Source: an uncultured Clostridia bacterium (GTDB taxonomy: Bacteria; Bacillota; Clostridia; Oscillospirales; Ruminococcaceae). Taken from it: 5,686 nucleotides of DNA. The notes beneath the pieces were generated by a model. It was not told the origin of the DNA and ran no database searches. It saw only the letters and a list, made by a program, of their open reading frames with translations. Positions 1 to 5,306 of this stretch are shown here, in pieces (positions within the stretch are counted from its first letter, which is position 1; the number at the start of each line of letters is the position of its first letter). A program made the translations under genes and the position numbers. The stretch covers positions 1 through 5,686 of the forward strand of contig CAMNDR010000076.1 of the NCBI GenBank assembly GCA_946535685.1, given 5' to 3'.

Positions 1-955
1 GTCGGCGCTTGGTCACACGAACACGGTCTATCTCTTTGGCGGAAAGGATGAGGGATCGGCGGCGCTGATCCAGGGACTGACGCTCTCAGGGGTCCTCTTC
101 GATGAGGTGGCGCTGATGCCGCGATCCTTTGTGGAGCAGGCGGCGGCTCGCTGTTCGGCGGCGGGGGCAAAGCTCTGGTTCGGGTGTAACCCGGAGCATC
201 CGTATCACTGGTTCTATCGGGAATGGATCCTGAAGGCGGCGGAGAAAAGGGCGCTGTATCTGCATTTTACGATGGAGGACAATCCCTCTCTCTCGGAGGA
301 GGTGCGGGAACGATACCGGCGGATGTATGCAGGGGTGTTCTATGACCGGTTCGTGCTCGGAAAATGGACAGTCTCGGAGGGGCTGGTCTATCCGATGTTC
401 AGCACGGGAAAGCATGTGACGGAGGTACTGCCGGAAACATGCGAACGGTACGTGATCTCGTGCGATTACGGGACGGTGAATCCGACTTCGATGGGGCTCT
501 GGGGGCTGCATGACGGGGTCTGGTACCGGCTGCGGGAGTATTATTATGACGCTCGGAAAGAGGGCATGATGCGGACGGATGAGCAGCATTATGCGGGACT
601 GGAACGGCTGGCGGGGAGCCTGCCGGTGGAATGCGTGGCGGTGGATCCGTCGGCGGCGAGCTTCATCGCCTGCATCATCCATCACCGGAAATACCGGGTG
701 ATACGGGCGAAAAATGAGGTGCTGTCGGGGATCCGGCTGGTGAGCGAGGCGCTGGTGCAGGAGCGGCTGCGCTTTGCGGCGGGGTGCGAGGACTGTCTGC
801 GGGAATTCGGGCAGTATTGCTGGAATGAGAATGCGGCGGGCGATGTGCCGAGGAAAGAGCATGACCATGCGATGGATGATGTGCGGTATTTCGTGAGCAC
901 GATCCTGCATGGACACAGGGAAGCGGATTTTACGGCGATGAGTGTGGGGCGATGA
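1..955 (+). CDS. terL: Phage terminase large subunit, 5'-truncated by window edge
   Basis: ATP-driven DNA-packaging motor that docks on the portal and cuts concatemeric DNA. The reading frame is open from base 2, giving 317 visible residues; the N-terminus with Walker A lies outside the window. The Walker B strand with catalytic acid reads LSGVLFDEVALMP (Asp34-Glu35 of the visible part). It is followed by a coupling-type motif, FGCNPEHPYHWFY, around residues 60-72. The C-terminal RNase H-like nuclease shows three acidic sites: CDYGTVNPT (Asp155), VAVDPSAASF (Asp215) and HDHAMDDVRYF (Asp288, Asp292/293). The style is that of PBSX/SPP1-like terminases (Terminase_3/Terminase_6 families). A GTG at 107 lies just after Walker B and is not the true start. 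By family size, about 90-120 residues are missing (inference). The next ATG follows the stop directly at 956, but the portal probably starts at 1031. Confidence 0.95.
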   Translation, partial: SALGHTNTVYLFGGKDEGSAALIQGLTLSGVLFDEVALMPRSFVEQAAARCSAAGAKLWFGCNPEHPYHWFYREWILKAAEKRALYLHFTMEDNPSLSEEVRERYRRMYAGVFYDRFVLGKWTVSEGLVYPMFSTGKHVTEVLPETCERYVISCDYGTVNPTSMGLWGLHDGVWYRLREYYYDARKEGMMRTDEQHYAGLERLAGSLPVECVAVDPSAASFIACIIHHRKYRVIRAKNEVLSGIRLVSEALVQERLRFAAGCEDCLREFGQYCWNENAAGDVPRKEHDHAMDDVRYFVSTILHGHREADFTAMSVGR

Positions 956-973
956 ATGAGAAACATGCAGGGG

Positions 974-992
974 CAGGGCGGTCACCGCCCTG
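974..992. repeat. Perfect GC-rich inverted repeat in terminase-portal gap
   Basis: The arms CAGGGCGG (974-981) and CCGCCCTG (985-992) are perfectly complementary around the 3-nt loop TCA. The hairpin lies in the 75-bp gap between the terminase stop and the portal start, 26 bp before the portal binding site. No T-tract follows, so it is not a typical intrinsic terminator. It could be an RNA processing or stability element, or a small dispersed repeat; its role is unknown. Confidence 0.6.
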
Positions 993-1018
993 GGGCGGCG
1001 CAGGCCGACAAACAGGAC

Positions 1019-1024
1019 GGGAGG
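1019..1024 (+). promoter_or_regulatory. Ribosome binding site that fixes the portal start
   Basis: GGGAGG lies 6 nt before the ATG at 1031. The frame is open back to an ATG at 956, but that one has only a weak G-run before it. The extra 25 residues would be a low-complexity stretch partly encoded by the 974-992 hairpin, so 1031 is preferred. Confidence 0.75.
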
Positions 1025-1030
1025 TTGAAC

Positions 1031-2185
1031 ATGAATTGGTTTGGTAAGAAAAAGCCCGTAAAGCTGCCGGAAGTGCAGACGGCTGTCCGGGACAGGATGG
1101 ACGAATTTCCGGTGCAGCTCTACAGCTACGGGCTGTTTGAACGGGTCCGGCGGACGGTGCCGATCGTGGATGCGGCGATCTCCAAAATGGTGCGGCTGAT
1201 CGGGACATTCCGGGTGGAATGCGGGGATGAGCGGCTGCAGGAGGAGCTTGACACCTTTCTGCGGGAAGTGAAGGTCGGGCTGACGGGGCAGTCGGTCTAC
1301 AGCTTTATGGACAGGTATCTGGACAGTCTGCTCGTTTATGGCAATGCGGTCGGGGAGATCGTGATGGACAGGCAGGGACAGCATATTGCAGGGCTCTGGA
1401 CCGGGAAGATCACGGATGTGGGCGTGCGTGCGGGGGCACATCCGCTGGAACGGCAGTATGTACTGCGGACGGATGGCGGCGAGGTGCTGCTGCCGCATCC
1501 GGAACGGATCCTGTTTACGGCGCTGCGGCCTCCGGAGGGCGGCGTCTATGGCGTTTCGCTGCTGCAGGGGCTTCCGGTATTTGCGGAGGTGCTGCTGAAG
1601 ATCTATGACTGCGTGGGGCAGAACTTCGAGCGTGCGGGAAATGTGCGCTATGCGGTGTCGTACAAGCCTTCGGCGGATCCGGGGGAAATGGCGTATGCCG
1701 GGGAACGTGCGCAGGCCATTGCGAAGGAATGGAGCGAGGGCATGCAGGCGGCAAAACGGGGCGAGATCCGTGATTTTGTGTCGGTGGGCGATGTCAGCAT
1801 CCGGGTGATCGGGGCGGAAGGCTCGATGCCGGCGACGGAGATCCCGGTGCGGCAGATCCTGGAGCAGCTCATTGCAAAGCTCTCGATCCCGCCGTTTCTG
1901 CTCGGACTGAACTGGTCCTCGACAGAGCGGATGTCGGCGCAGCAGGCGGATATCCTGACCTCGGAGCTGGAATATTACCGGCGGCTGCTGGAACCGGTGA
2001 TCTGCCGGATCGCTGCAGCGTATCTGCAGCAGCGGGGCGTGTATACGCCGGTGCAGGTGGTGTGGGATAACATCAATCTGCAGGATGAGGTCGAGCTTGC
2101 AAAGGCGGAGCTCTACCGGGCACAGGCTGCGGCTTTGGAGATTTCGCCCGCTGCGGCGGGCGACAAGGGGACGCTGTCCCCTTGA
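1031..2185 (+). CDS. Phage portal protein, HK97 type
   Basis: Dodecameric ring protein at the capsid vertex through which DNA enters and leaves; it docks the terminase and the neck proteins. It has 384 residues, a usual size for HK97-type portals (Phage_portal family). The start MNWFGKKKP is typical of such portals. Residues 100-113 (LVYGNAVGEIVMDR) match the common stem/wing strand region, and HPERILFTALRPPEGGVYG (156-174) matches the conserved 'H..P..G..G.S' segment. The strongest family mark is SIPPFLLGLNWSSTERMSAQ (285-304), followed by the long helix that leads to the C-terminal crown. The last residues, GDKGTLSP, are encoded by one arm, the loop and most of the other arm of the inverted repeat at 2164-2184, so the natural C-terminus may have been altered by that element (inference). 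21 of 29 Arg codons are CGG, as in its neighbours but unlike the next gene. Confidence 0.93.
   Translation: MNWFGKKKPVKLPEVQTAVRDRMDEFPVQLYSYGLFERVRRTVPIVDAAISKMVRLIGTFRVECGDERLQEELDTFLREVKVGLTGQSVYSFMDRYLDSLLVYGNAVGEIVMDRQGQHIAGLWTGKITDVGVRAGAHPLERQYVLRTDGGEVLLPHPERILFTALRPPEGGVYGVSLLQGLPVFAEVLLKIYDCVGQNFERAGNVRYAVSYKPSADPGEMAYAGERAQAIAKEWSEGMQAAKRGEIRDFVSVGDVSIRVIGAEGSMPATEIPVRQILEQLIAKLSIPPFLLGLNWSSTERMSAQQADILTSELEYYRRLLEPVICRIAAAYLQQRGVYTPVQVVWDNINLQDEVELAKAELYRAQAAALEISPAAAGDKGTLSP
2164..2184. repeat. Perfect inverted repeat across the portal stop codon
   Basis: The arms CAAGGGGAC (2164-2172) and GTCCCCTTG (2176-2184) pair perfectly around the loop GCT and cover the last portal codons and two bases of its TGA stop. 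A T-run begins only at 2197, 13 nt after the stem, too far for a standard intrinsic terminator. From memory, similar GGGGAC-GCT-GTCCCC hairpins followed by GACCCCTGC recur between genes in clostridial genomes; that recollection was not checked here. Confidence 0.7.
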
Positions 2186-2191
2186 CCCCTG

Positions 2192-2219
2192 CAAACTTTT
2201 TTTGGAGAAAAAAAGTTTG
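2192..2219. repeat. Perfect 12-bp AT-rich inverted repeat before capsid gene
   Basis: The arms CAAACTTTTTTT (2192-2203) and AAAAAAAGTTTG (2208-2219) are fully complementary around the loop GGAG. A second A7 run follows at 2223-2229, and TTTGATCAAA (2216-2225) is itself a palindrome. Neither strand has a T-tract directly after the stem. It may be a hairpin in the capsid mRNA leader, a weak attenuator, or part of a dispersed repeat together with the 2164-2184 hairpin. The AT content stands out sharply from the GC-rich genes on both sides. Confidence 0.75.
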
Positions 2220-2280
2220 ATCAAAAAAATCGTCATGGGCTTTGCGCTCAGAGGCAAGGCTGTGAGAGAATGCGAATAAT

Positions 2281-2286
2281 AGGAGG
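2281..2286 (+). promoter_or_regulatory. Strong ribosome binding site of the capsid gene
   Basis: A perfect AGGAGG lies 8 nt before the first of two adjacent ATG codons (2295 and 2298). The spacing favours 2295. This full consensus fits the high expression expected for a capsid protein. Confidence 0.85.
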
Positions 2287-2294
2287 AAATTGCG

Positions 2295-3254
2295 ATGATG
2301 TATAATGAGGTCAAGCTGGAAAAGGGTATGTATCATCTGGCAGGCAAGAGCTTTCTGCAGGCGCTGGAGGAGGCGGATCCACAGGCACAGTATGCGGGGT
2401 CTCCGCTCGGTCAGCTCGATGCCTATGAGCGTCAGCTCAAGCGCTTTGACATCCGTGTGAACGGTGCGGGCTGCGACAGGGTCGAGAAGTTCTTCACGAC
2501 CACGGAAAGTGCGGTGCTGTTCCCGGAATTCGTGCGCAGAGCCGTCATCAAGGGCATGCGTGAGGCGGTGCTCGATGAGATCACAGCGGTGGTTTCCCGC
2601 TGCGATTCCAACCGCTATCAGGGTGTGGTGCTGACGGAGACTGCGCCGTATTCCACGACTGCTGAGACCGTGGCAATGCCGGATTCGACCATTACGGAGA
2701 GCGGTACACTCGTGACGCTGGAGAAATATGGCAGAACGGTCAAGGCATCCTATGAGGCGATTCGTCAGCAGAGACTGGATGTATTCGCCCTTATGCTGCG
2801 CAGGATCGGCAGAGAGCTGGCGGATTCCGTGACCGGTGCGGCGCTCACCGAGCTCGTGGACAGCGTGACGGCGACCACGGTCTCCGGACTCGCTTACGGC
2901 GATCTTGCGGCGCTTTACGGCAGCTTTACGAGCTTTGACATGAAGGCGGTGCTGGTCTCCCCGGCGGTGATGGCACAGATCCTGGTGATGGACGAGATGA
3001 TCGAGGCCTCCTCCAGGGATGTGACCGAGATCCGTCTGCCGTTCGGCACGAGACTCATCAACTGCAAGCAGCTTGATGATGACACGGTGATCGGTCTGGA
3101 TACGGACTTTGCGCTCGAGCAGATCCGCTCCAGCGAGGTGGTGCTGGAAACAGACAAGCTCATCGACAGACAGCTCGACTGCATCGGTATTTCTGTGAAT
3201 ATCGGCTTCCGTGCGCTGATGCCGGGTGCGGTGAAGGTGCTGGAGATCACCTGA
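2295..3254 (+). CDS. Major capsid protein, probable HK97 fold
   Basis: Shell-forming protein of the phage head, 319 residues, within the normal size range. The first 70 residues or so are polar and likely form the N-arm. The core opens with AVLFPEFVRRAVIKGM (73-88), followed by a glycine/threonine-rich loop region (110-140), TLEKYGRTVKASYEAIRQQR (141-160) as the spine-helix entry, and a long helix (161-188). The A-domain part includes VLVSPAVMAQILVMDEM (219-235), the strand-rich RLPFGTRLINC (247-257), and the closing VETD-like/Gly-Phe block VVLETDKLIDRQLDCIGISV (282-301), then NIGFRALMPGAVKVLEI, typical of HK97-like capsid proteins (Phage_capsid type). It lies between portal and protease genes. 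None of its 21 Arg codons is CGG. It is set apart from its neighbours by 109-bp and 69-bp gaps. Identification rests on motif style and position. Confidence 0.85.
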   Translation: MMYNEVKLEKGMYHLAGKSFLQALEEADPQAQYAGSPLGQLDAYERQLKRFDIRVNGAGCDRVEKFFTTTESAVLFPEFVRRAVIKGMREAVLDEITAVVSRCDSNRYQGVVLTETAPYSTTAETVAMPDSTITESGTLVTLEKYGRTVKASYEAIRQQRLDVFALMLRRIGRELADSVTGAALTELVDSVTATTVSGLAYGDLAALYGSFTSFDMKAVLVSPAVMAQILVMDEMIEASSRDVTEIRLPFGTRLINCKQLDDDTVIGLDTDFALEQIRSSEVVLETDKLIDRQLDCIGISVNIGFRALMPGAVKVLEIT

Positions 3255-3311
3255 GCGGGCGCCTGCGCTGACAGGATGCTCTGAGGACTGAGGGGACGGG
3301 AGGGCGGCAAA

Positions 3312-3317
3312 AGGAGG
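3312..3317 (+). promoter_or_regulatory. Ribosome binding site of the protease gene
   Basis: AGGAGG, within AAAAGGAGGAGA, lies 6 nt before the ATG at 3324 and fixes that start. The 69-bp gap before the gene (3255-3323) shows only weak self-complementarity and no clear promoter or terminator. Confidence 0.8.
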
Positions 3318-3323
3318 AGATTT

Positions 3324-4145
3324 ATGACGGAGCTGGAAAAGCTGAACCGGTTCACACGGCGGGAGCATCAGGCGGAGGAGGTCTATCTGTTTGATGCGGT
3401 GCTGTGCGATAATGAGATCGACAGGGATCTGGAATGCTTCTCGGAGGAGGCGCTCGGTGCGCTGCAGAAGCTGTTTATCGGGAAAACAGGGATTTTTGAC
3501 CATGATCTGCGGGCAGGCGGACAGACGGCACGCATCTATGACACGGAGATCGTGAGGGATGCGGAGCGGATGACGAAGGACGGACGGCCTTATATGGCGC
3601 TGAAAGCAAAGGCATATATGATCCGGACGGCATCCAATGCGGATCTGATCCGGGAGATCGACGGCGGGATCAAGAAGGAAGTCAGCATCTCCTGCAGTGC
3701 GGGCAGACGGCGCTGCTCGGTCTGCGGAGCCGACCGCAGCGGTGAGGGCTGCCGGCATGTGCCGGGAAGGATCTATGACGGGAAGCTGTGCTGCACGGTG
3801 CTCGATGAGATCAGAGATGCCTATGAATGGAGCTTTGTGGCGGTGCCGGCGCAGGTCGCTGCGGGCGTGACAAAGCATTTTACAGGAAACAGGGAGGCGG
3901 ATACGATGGAGAAGGAACAGGCTTTGCTGGGTGAAGTGGAGAAGATGCTGCGGAAGGAAGTGCTGGTGCTGTGCGGGCGTGAAAATGCCGTATCAAAGGC
4001 ACTTTGTCTGGCGGCGGACAAGATGGACATCGGGGAGCTGATGGCGTTCAAGCGTGCGCTGCTCGCGGAACACTGCGGTGAGGCTGAGGTGCAGCTCTGC
4101 GGAAGCGGCAGTATTGCGCCGGATGGCGCATTCCGGATGGACTGA
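3324..4145 (+). CDS. Probable prohead protease with Cys/His-rich insertion and helical tail
   Basis: Likely capsid-maturation serine protease of the HK97 (S78/U35) type, acting inside the procapsid; 273 residues. Around residue 54, GKTGIFDHDLRAGGQTARIY supplies a candidate catalytic His60 and the 'H....G' pattern. KKEVSISCSAG (117-127) matches the family's 'SIG' strand with candidate Ser121. YEWSFVAVPAQVAAGVTK (167-184) matches the conserved 'EvSlv..PAn..A' end of the fold. Between the last two lies an insertion carrying Cys124, Cys131, Cys134, Cys143, His145 and Cys156/157, which could bind a metal. Residues 195-273 look mainly helical and may form a scaffold-like domain; an in-frame start with its own binding site lies at its beginning. 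The gene follows the capsid gene, whereas HK97-like modules usually have protease before capsid. Catalytic residues are proposed from pattern only; a protease-fold protein lacking activity is possible. Confidence 0.7.
   Translation: MTELEKLNRFTRREHQAEEVYLFDAVLCDNEIDRDLECFSEEALGALQKLFIGKTGIFDHDLRAGGQTARIYDTEIVRDAERMTKDGRPYMALKAKAYMIRTASNADLIREIDGGIKKEVSISCSAGRRRCSVCGADRSGEGCRHVPGRIYDGKLCCTVLDEIRDAYEWSFVAVPAQVAAGVTKHFTGNREADTMEKEQALLGEVEKMLRKEVLVLCGRENAVSKALCLAADKMDIGELMAFKRALLAEHCGEAEVQLCGSGSIAPDGAFRMD
3891..3897 (+). promoter_or_regulatory. Internal ribosome binding site inside the protease gene
   Basis: AGGGAGG lies 8 nt before an in-frame ATG at 3906 (codon 195 of the protease). Its strength and spacing equal or exceed those of the accepted portal start, so internal initiation is plausible. 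It also encodes Arg-Glu in the full-length protein, so the match could be chance. Confidence 0.4.
3906..4145 (+). CDS. Possible nested scaffold protein (in-frame with protease C-terminus)
   Basis: A possible 79-residue product, the same as protease residues 195-273, beginning MEKEQALLGEVEKMLRKEV. It sits at the boundary between the protease fold, which ends near VPAQVAAGVTK, and a mainly helical tail. In phage lambda the scaffold Nu3 is made in just this way from an internal start in the protease gene C, and no separate scaffold gene is visible between the portal and the head-tail genes. Four cysteines (217, 228, 251 and 259 in full-length numbering) are unusual for a simple coiled scaffold. 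Seen: the start, its binding site and the helical pattern. Inferred: that it is expressed and acts as a scaffold. Confidence 0.3.
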   Translation: MEKEQALLGEVEKMLRKEVLVLCGRENAVSKALCLAADKMDIGELMAFKRALLAEHCGEAEVQLCGSGSIAPDGAFRMD

Positions 4146-4154
4146 GTGACGCTT

Positions 4155-4162
4155 GGGGGAGG
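4155..4162 (+). promoter_or_regulatory. Ribosome binding site deciding among clustered starts
   Basis: GGGGGAGG is followed by four in-frame ATGs at 4164, 4170, 4176 and 4182; a GTG at 4146 also directly follows the protease stop. The ATG at 4170 has the best spacing, 7 nt, so it is taken as the start. 4176 (13 nt) is second best. Confidence 0.65.
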
Positions 4163-4169
4163 TATGGGC

Positions 4170-4541
4170 ATGGATATGCAAATGATCGGGGGACTGTTCA
4201 CGCTGTTTTCGGGAGAGACGGATGTGAGCGGGTATCTGCCGCTGCTGAGGCTGGCGGCGGCAGAGGTGCGCCGGGCGCTGCGGGAGGATGCGGACGAGAC
4301 GGATGTGCGGCTGTGCTATCTGGCGGCGGCGGTGGCAAATCTGCGCTACCGGGAGATCTGGGGCACGAGAGAGGGTGTGACGGCGGTGTATGCAGGCAAT
4401 CTGCCTGCTGCACCGGACGGCGTAAAGGACAGCATGGCGCAGCGGCTGGTGGCTGCCTACAGGGCGGTATGCAAAGAACTTCTGCGGGATGAGACGTTCG
4501 TGTTTCTTGGGATCGGGGGCTGCGATGCGGGAACTGATTGA
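4170..4541 (+). CDS. Putative head-tail connector (gp6-like adaptor)
   Basis: Small mainly helical protein, 123 residues, in the position where tailed phages encode the adaptor ring that binds under the portal. Helical stretches cover about residues 20-38 (GYLPLLRLAAAEVRRALRE), 42-63 (rich in Ala, ending NLRYREIW) and 87-106 (SMAQRLVAAYRAVCKELLRD). A short strand/loop with VYAGNL (73-78) lies between them, and the protein ends FVFLGIG. This layout resembles gp6/HK97-connector-like proteins and small 'hypothetical' proteins at this place in Clostridia phages. The assignment is from helix pattern, length and gene position, not from a diagnostic motif. Its end overlaps the next gene by 17 bp. 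Confidence 0.55.
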   Translation: MDMQMIGGLFTLFSGETDVSGYLPLLRLAAAEVRRALREDADETDVRLCYLAAAVANLRYREIWGTREGVTAVYAGNLPAAPDGVKDSMAQRLVAAYRAVCKELLRDETFVFLGIGGCDAGTD

Positions 4542-4923
4542 TGCGGTGACCGGGGCGCTGCGGGAGGTCTGCGGCGGCGAGGTCTATCCGGGATTTGATG
4601 CGGTGCCGCTGCCGAAAAAATCTGACCGGCGGTTCACGGTGGTCGAGCTGGAGCGGGTGCAGCTCGATGCGCCGTTCCCGGACGGCGTGGGGGCGGTGCA
4701 TCCGTTTACGGCGATCCTGCGCATTTCTGTGCTGGTGCCGATGACGGCGCCGTTGCAGCGTGCGGAGGAGCTGCTTTATGGCGGGATCCTGCCGGCGCTG
4801 GAACCGATGGGGGCGATGGTATGCGAAGTACAGCCCGCAATCGGTGATGCAAGGCTGCAGCGGACGGTGCTGCGTGCATCGGTGCGGTTCCGGGGGCTGT
4901 ATACGATGGAGGATGCGGAATGA
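4525..4923 (+). CDS. Putative neck/tail-terminator-like protein
   Basis: 132 residues from the ATG at 4525. An earlier in-frame ATG at 4489 has no ribosome binding site and would overlap the previous gene by 53 bp. The 4525 start has only GGGGG 5 nt upstream and probably depends on coupling to the preceding gene, which it overlaps by 17 bp. It opens with an amphipathic helix (MRELIDAVTGALREVCGG) and continues with strands (RFTVVELERVQL, 36-47; FTAILRISVLVP, 61-72), a helix (LQRAEELLYGGILPALEPMG, 77-96) and closing strands (TVLRASVRFRGLYT, 114-127). This alpha-beta layout, with a central helix between strands, fits tail-terminator/tail-completion proteins, which cap the tail tube and join it to the head. 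No diagnostic motif was seen. Confidence 0.45.
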   Translation: MRELIDAVTGALREVCGGEVYPGFDAVPLPKKSDRRFTVVELERVQLDAPFPDGVGAVHPFTAILRISVLVPMTAPLQRAEELLYGGILPALEPMGAMVCEVQPAIGDARLQRTVLRASVRFRGLYTMEDAE

Positions 4924-5306
4924 ACATGACGCTTTGCGAAATGAAGCAGTATGACCTGATCCTCGGAGAGGTAGTGCTGCATCTGGCGGAATACCGGCTG
5001 ACAGGAAGCTGCGGGGTGCGGGAACAGGGCACGGCGCTCGGAACGGGTGCGGTGACGGCATGCTGGGCGAAATGCACAAGGCTGGTGCTGAAGGGAAAGC
5101 TCTCTGAAACGGCGGATATTGCGGAGACGGCGGCGGCGCTCGATGCGGCGCTGCGCTCCGGGCTGACAAGAGGGATCCGGCTCGGGCGGCTGCTGTATAC
5201 GGATGCACGGCTGATCGGGTACAGTCTGGGCGAGGGTGACGGTGTGCCGGAGATCACGCTCATGCTGATGACGAACACGGCGCTGAGAACGGAGGAGGAC
5301 GCATGA
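4920..5306 (+). CDS. Small phage tail protein, function unassigned (tube-like fold possible)
   Basis: 128 residues. The start overlaps the previous stop as ATGA, with GGAGG 7 nt upstream (4908-4912), so translation is probably coupled. The visible pattern is strands near the N-terminus (YDLILGEVVLHLAEYRLTG, 11-29), strand TRLVLKGKL (53-61), helix AETAAALDAALRSGL (68-82), and strands ARLIGYSLGEGDG (96-108) and EITLMLMTN (111-119). A beta-helix-beta arrangement like this occurs in tube, terminator and hub-adaptor proteins. Its place directly before the hub-like gene suggests a tube or tube-hub adaptor. At 128 residues it is short for a major tail tube. I do not recognise a specific family. Confidence 0.5.
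   Translation: MNMTLCEMKQYDLILGEVVLHLAEYRLTGSCGVREQGTALGTGAVTACWAKCTRLVLKGKLSETADIAETAAALDAALRSGLTRGIRLGRLLYTDARLIGYSLGEGDGVPEITLMLMTNTALRTEEDA

Noticed and set aside
956..1030. Earlier portal start at 956 giving 25 extra residues
   Set aside because: Only a weak G-run precedes it and the added peptide is low-complexity and overlaps an inverted repeat; GGGAGG before 1031 and the typical portal N-terminus favour 1031.
2192..2219. Intrinsic terminator
   Set aside because: The T-run is inside the stem and neither strand has a T-tract directly after the hairpin.
2235..2279. 14-codon open frame just before the capsid binding site, possible leader peptide
   Set aside because: No ribosome binding site precedes its ATG and its sequence shows no regulatory codon run; kept only as a remote possibility.
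2217..2280. Possible promoter in the AT-rich leader of the capsid gene
   Set aside because: TTGATC could pass as a -35 box, but no TATAAT-like box lies 16-18 bp downstream, and AATAAT at 2275-2280 is too close to the binding site to act as a -10 box.
86..2314. Open frame of 742 codons on the minus strand opposite terminase and portal
   Set aside because: Its codons are in register with the sense codons of both genes, so it stays open only because those genes avoid TTA, CTA and TCA. Its Arg/His/Pro-rich composition is that of an antisense shadow, and it ends at the one TCA codon at 86-88.
2073..3878. Open frame of 601 codons on the minus strand opposite capsid and protease genes
   Set aside because: Same cause: in register with the codons of both sense genes, no family resemblance, and biased shadow composition.
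4609..4623. A6 run as a slippery site for programmed frameshifting
   Set aside because: The frame CCG-AAA-AAA-TCT does not give a standard X-XXY-YYZ heptamer, and both flanking frames are already explained by complete genes.
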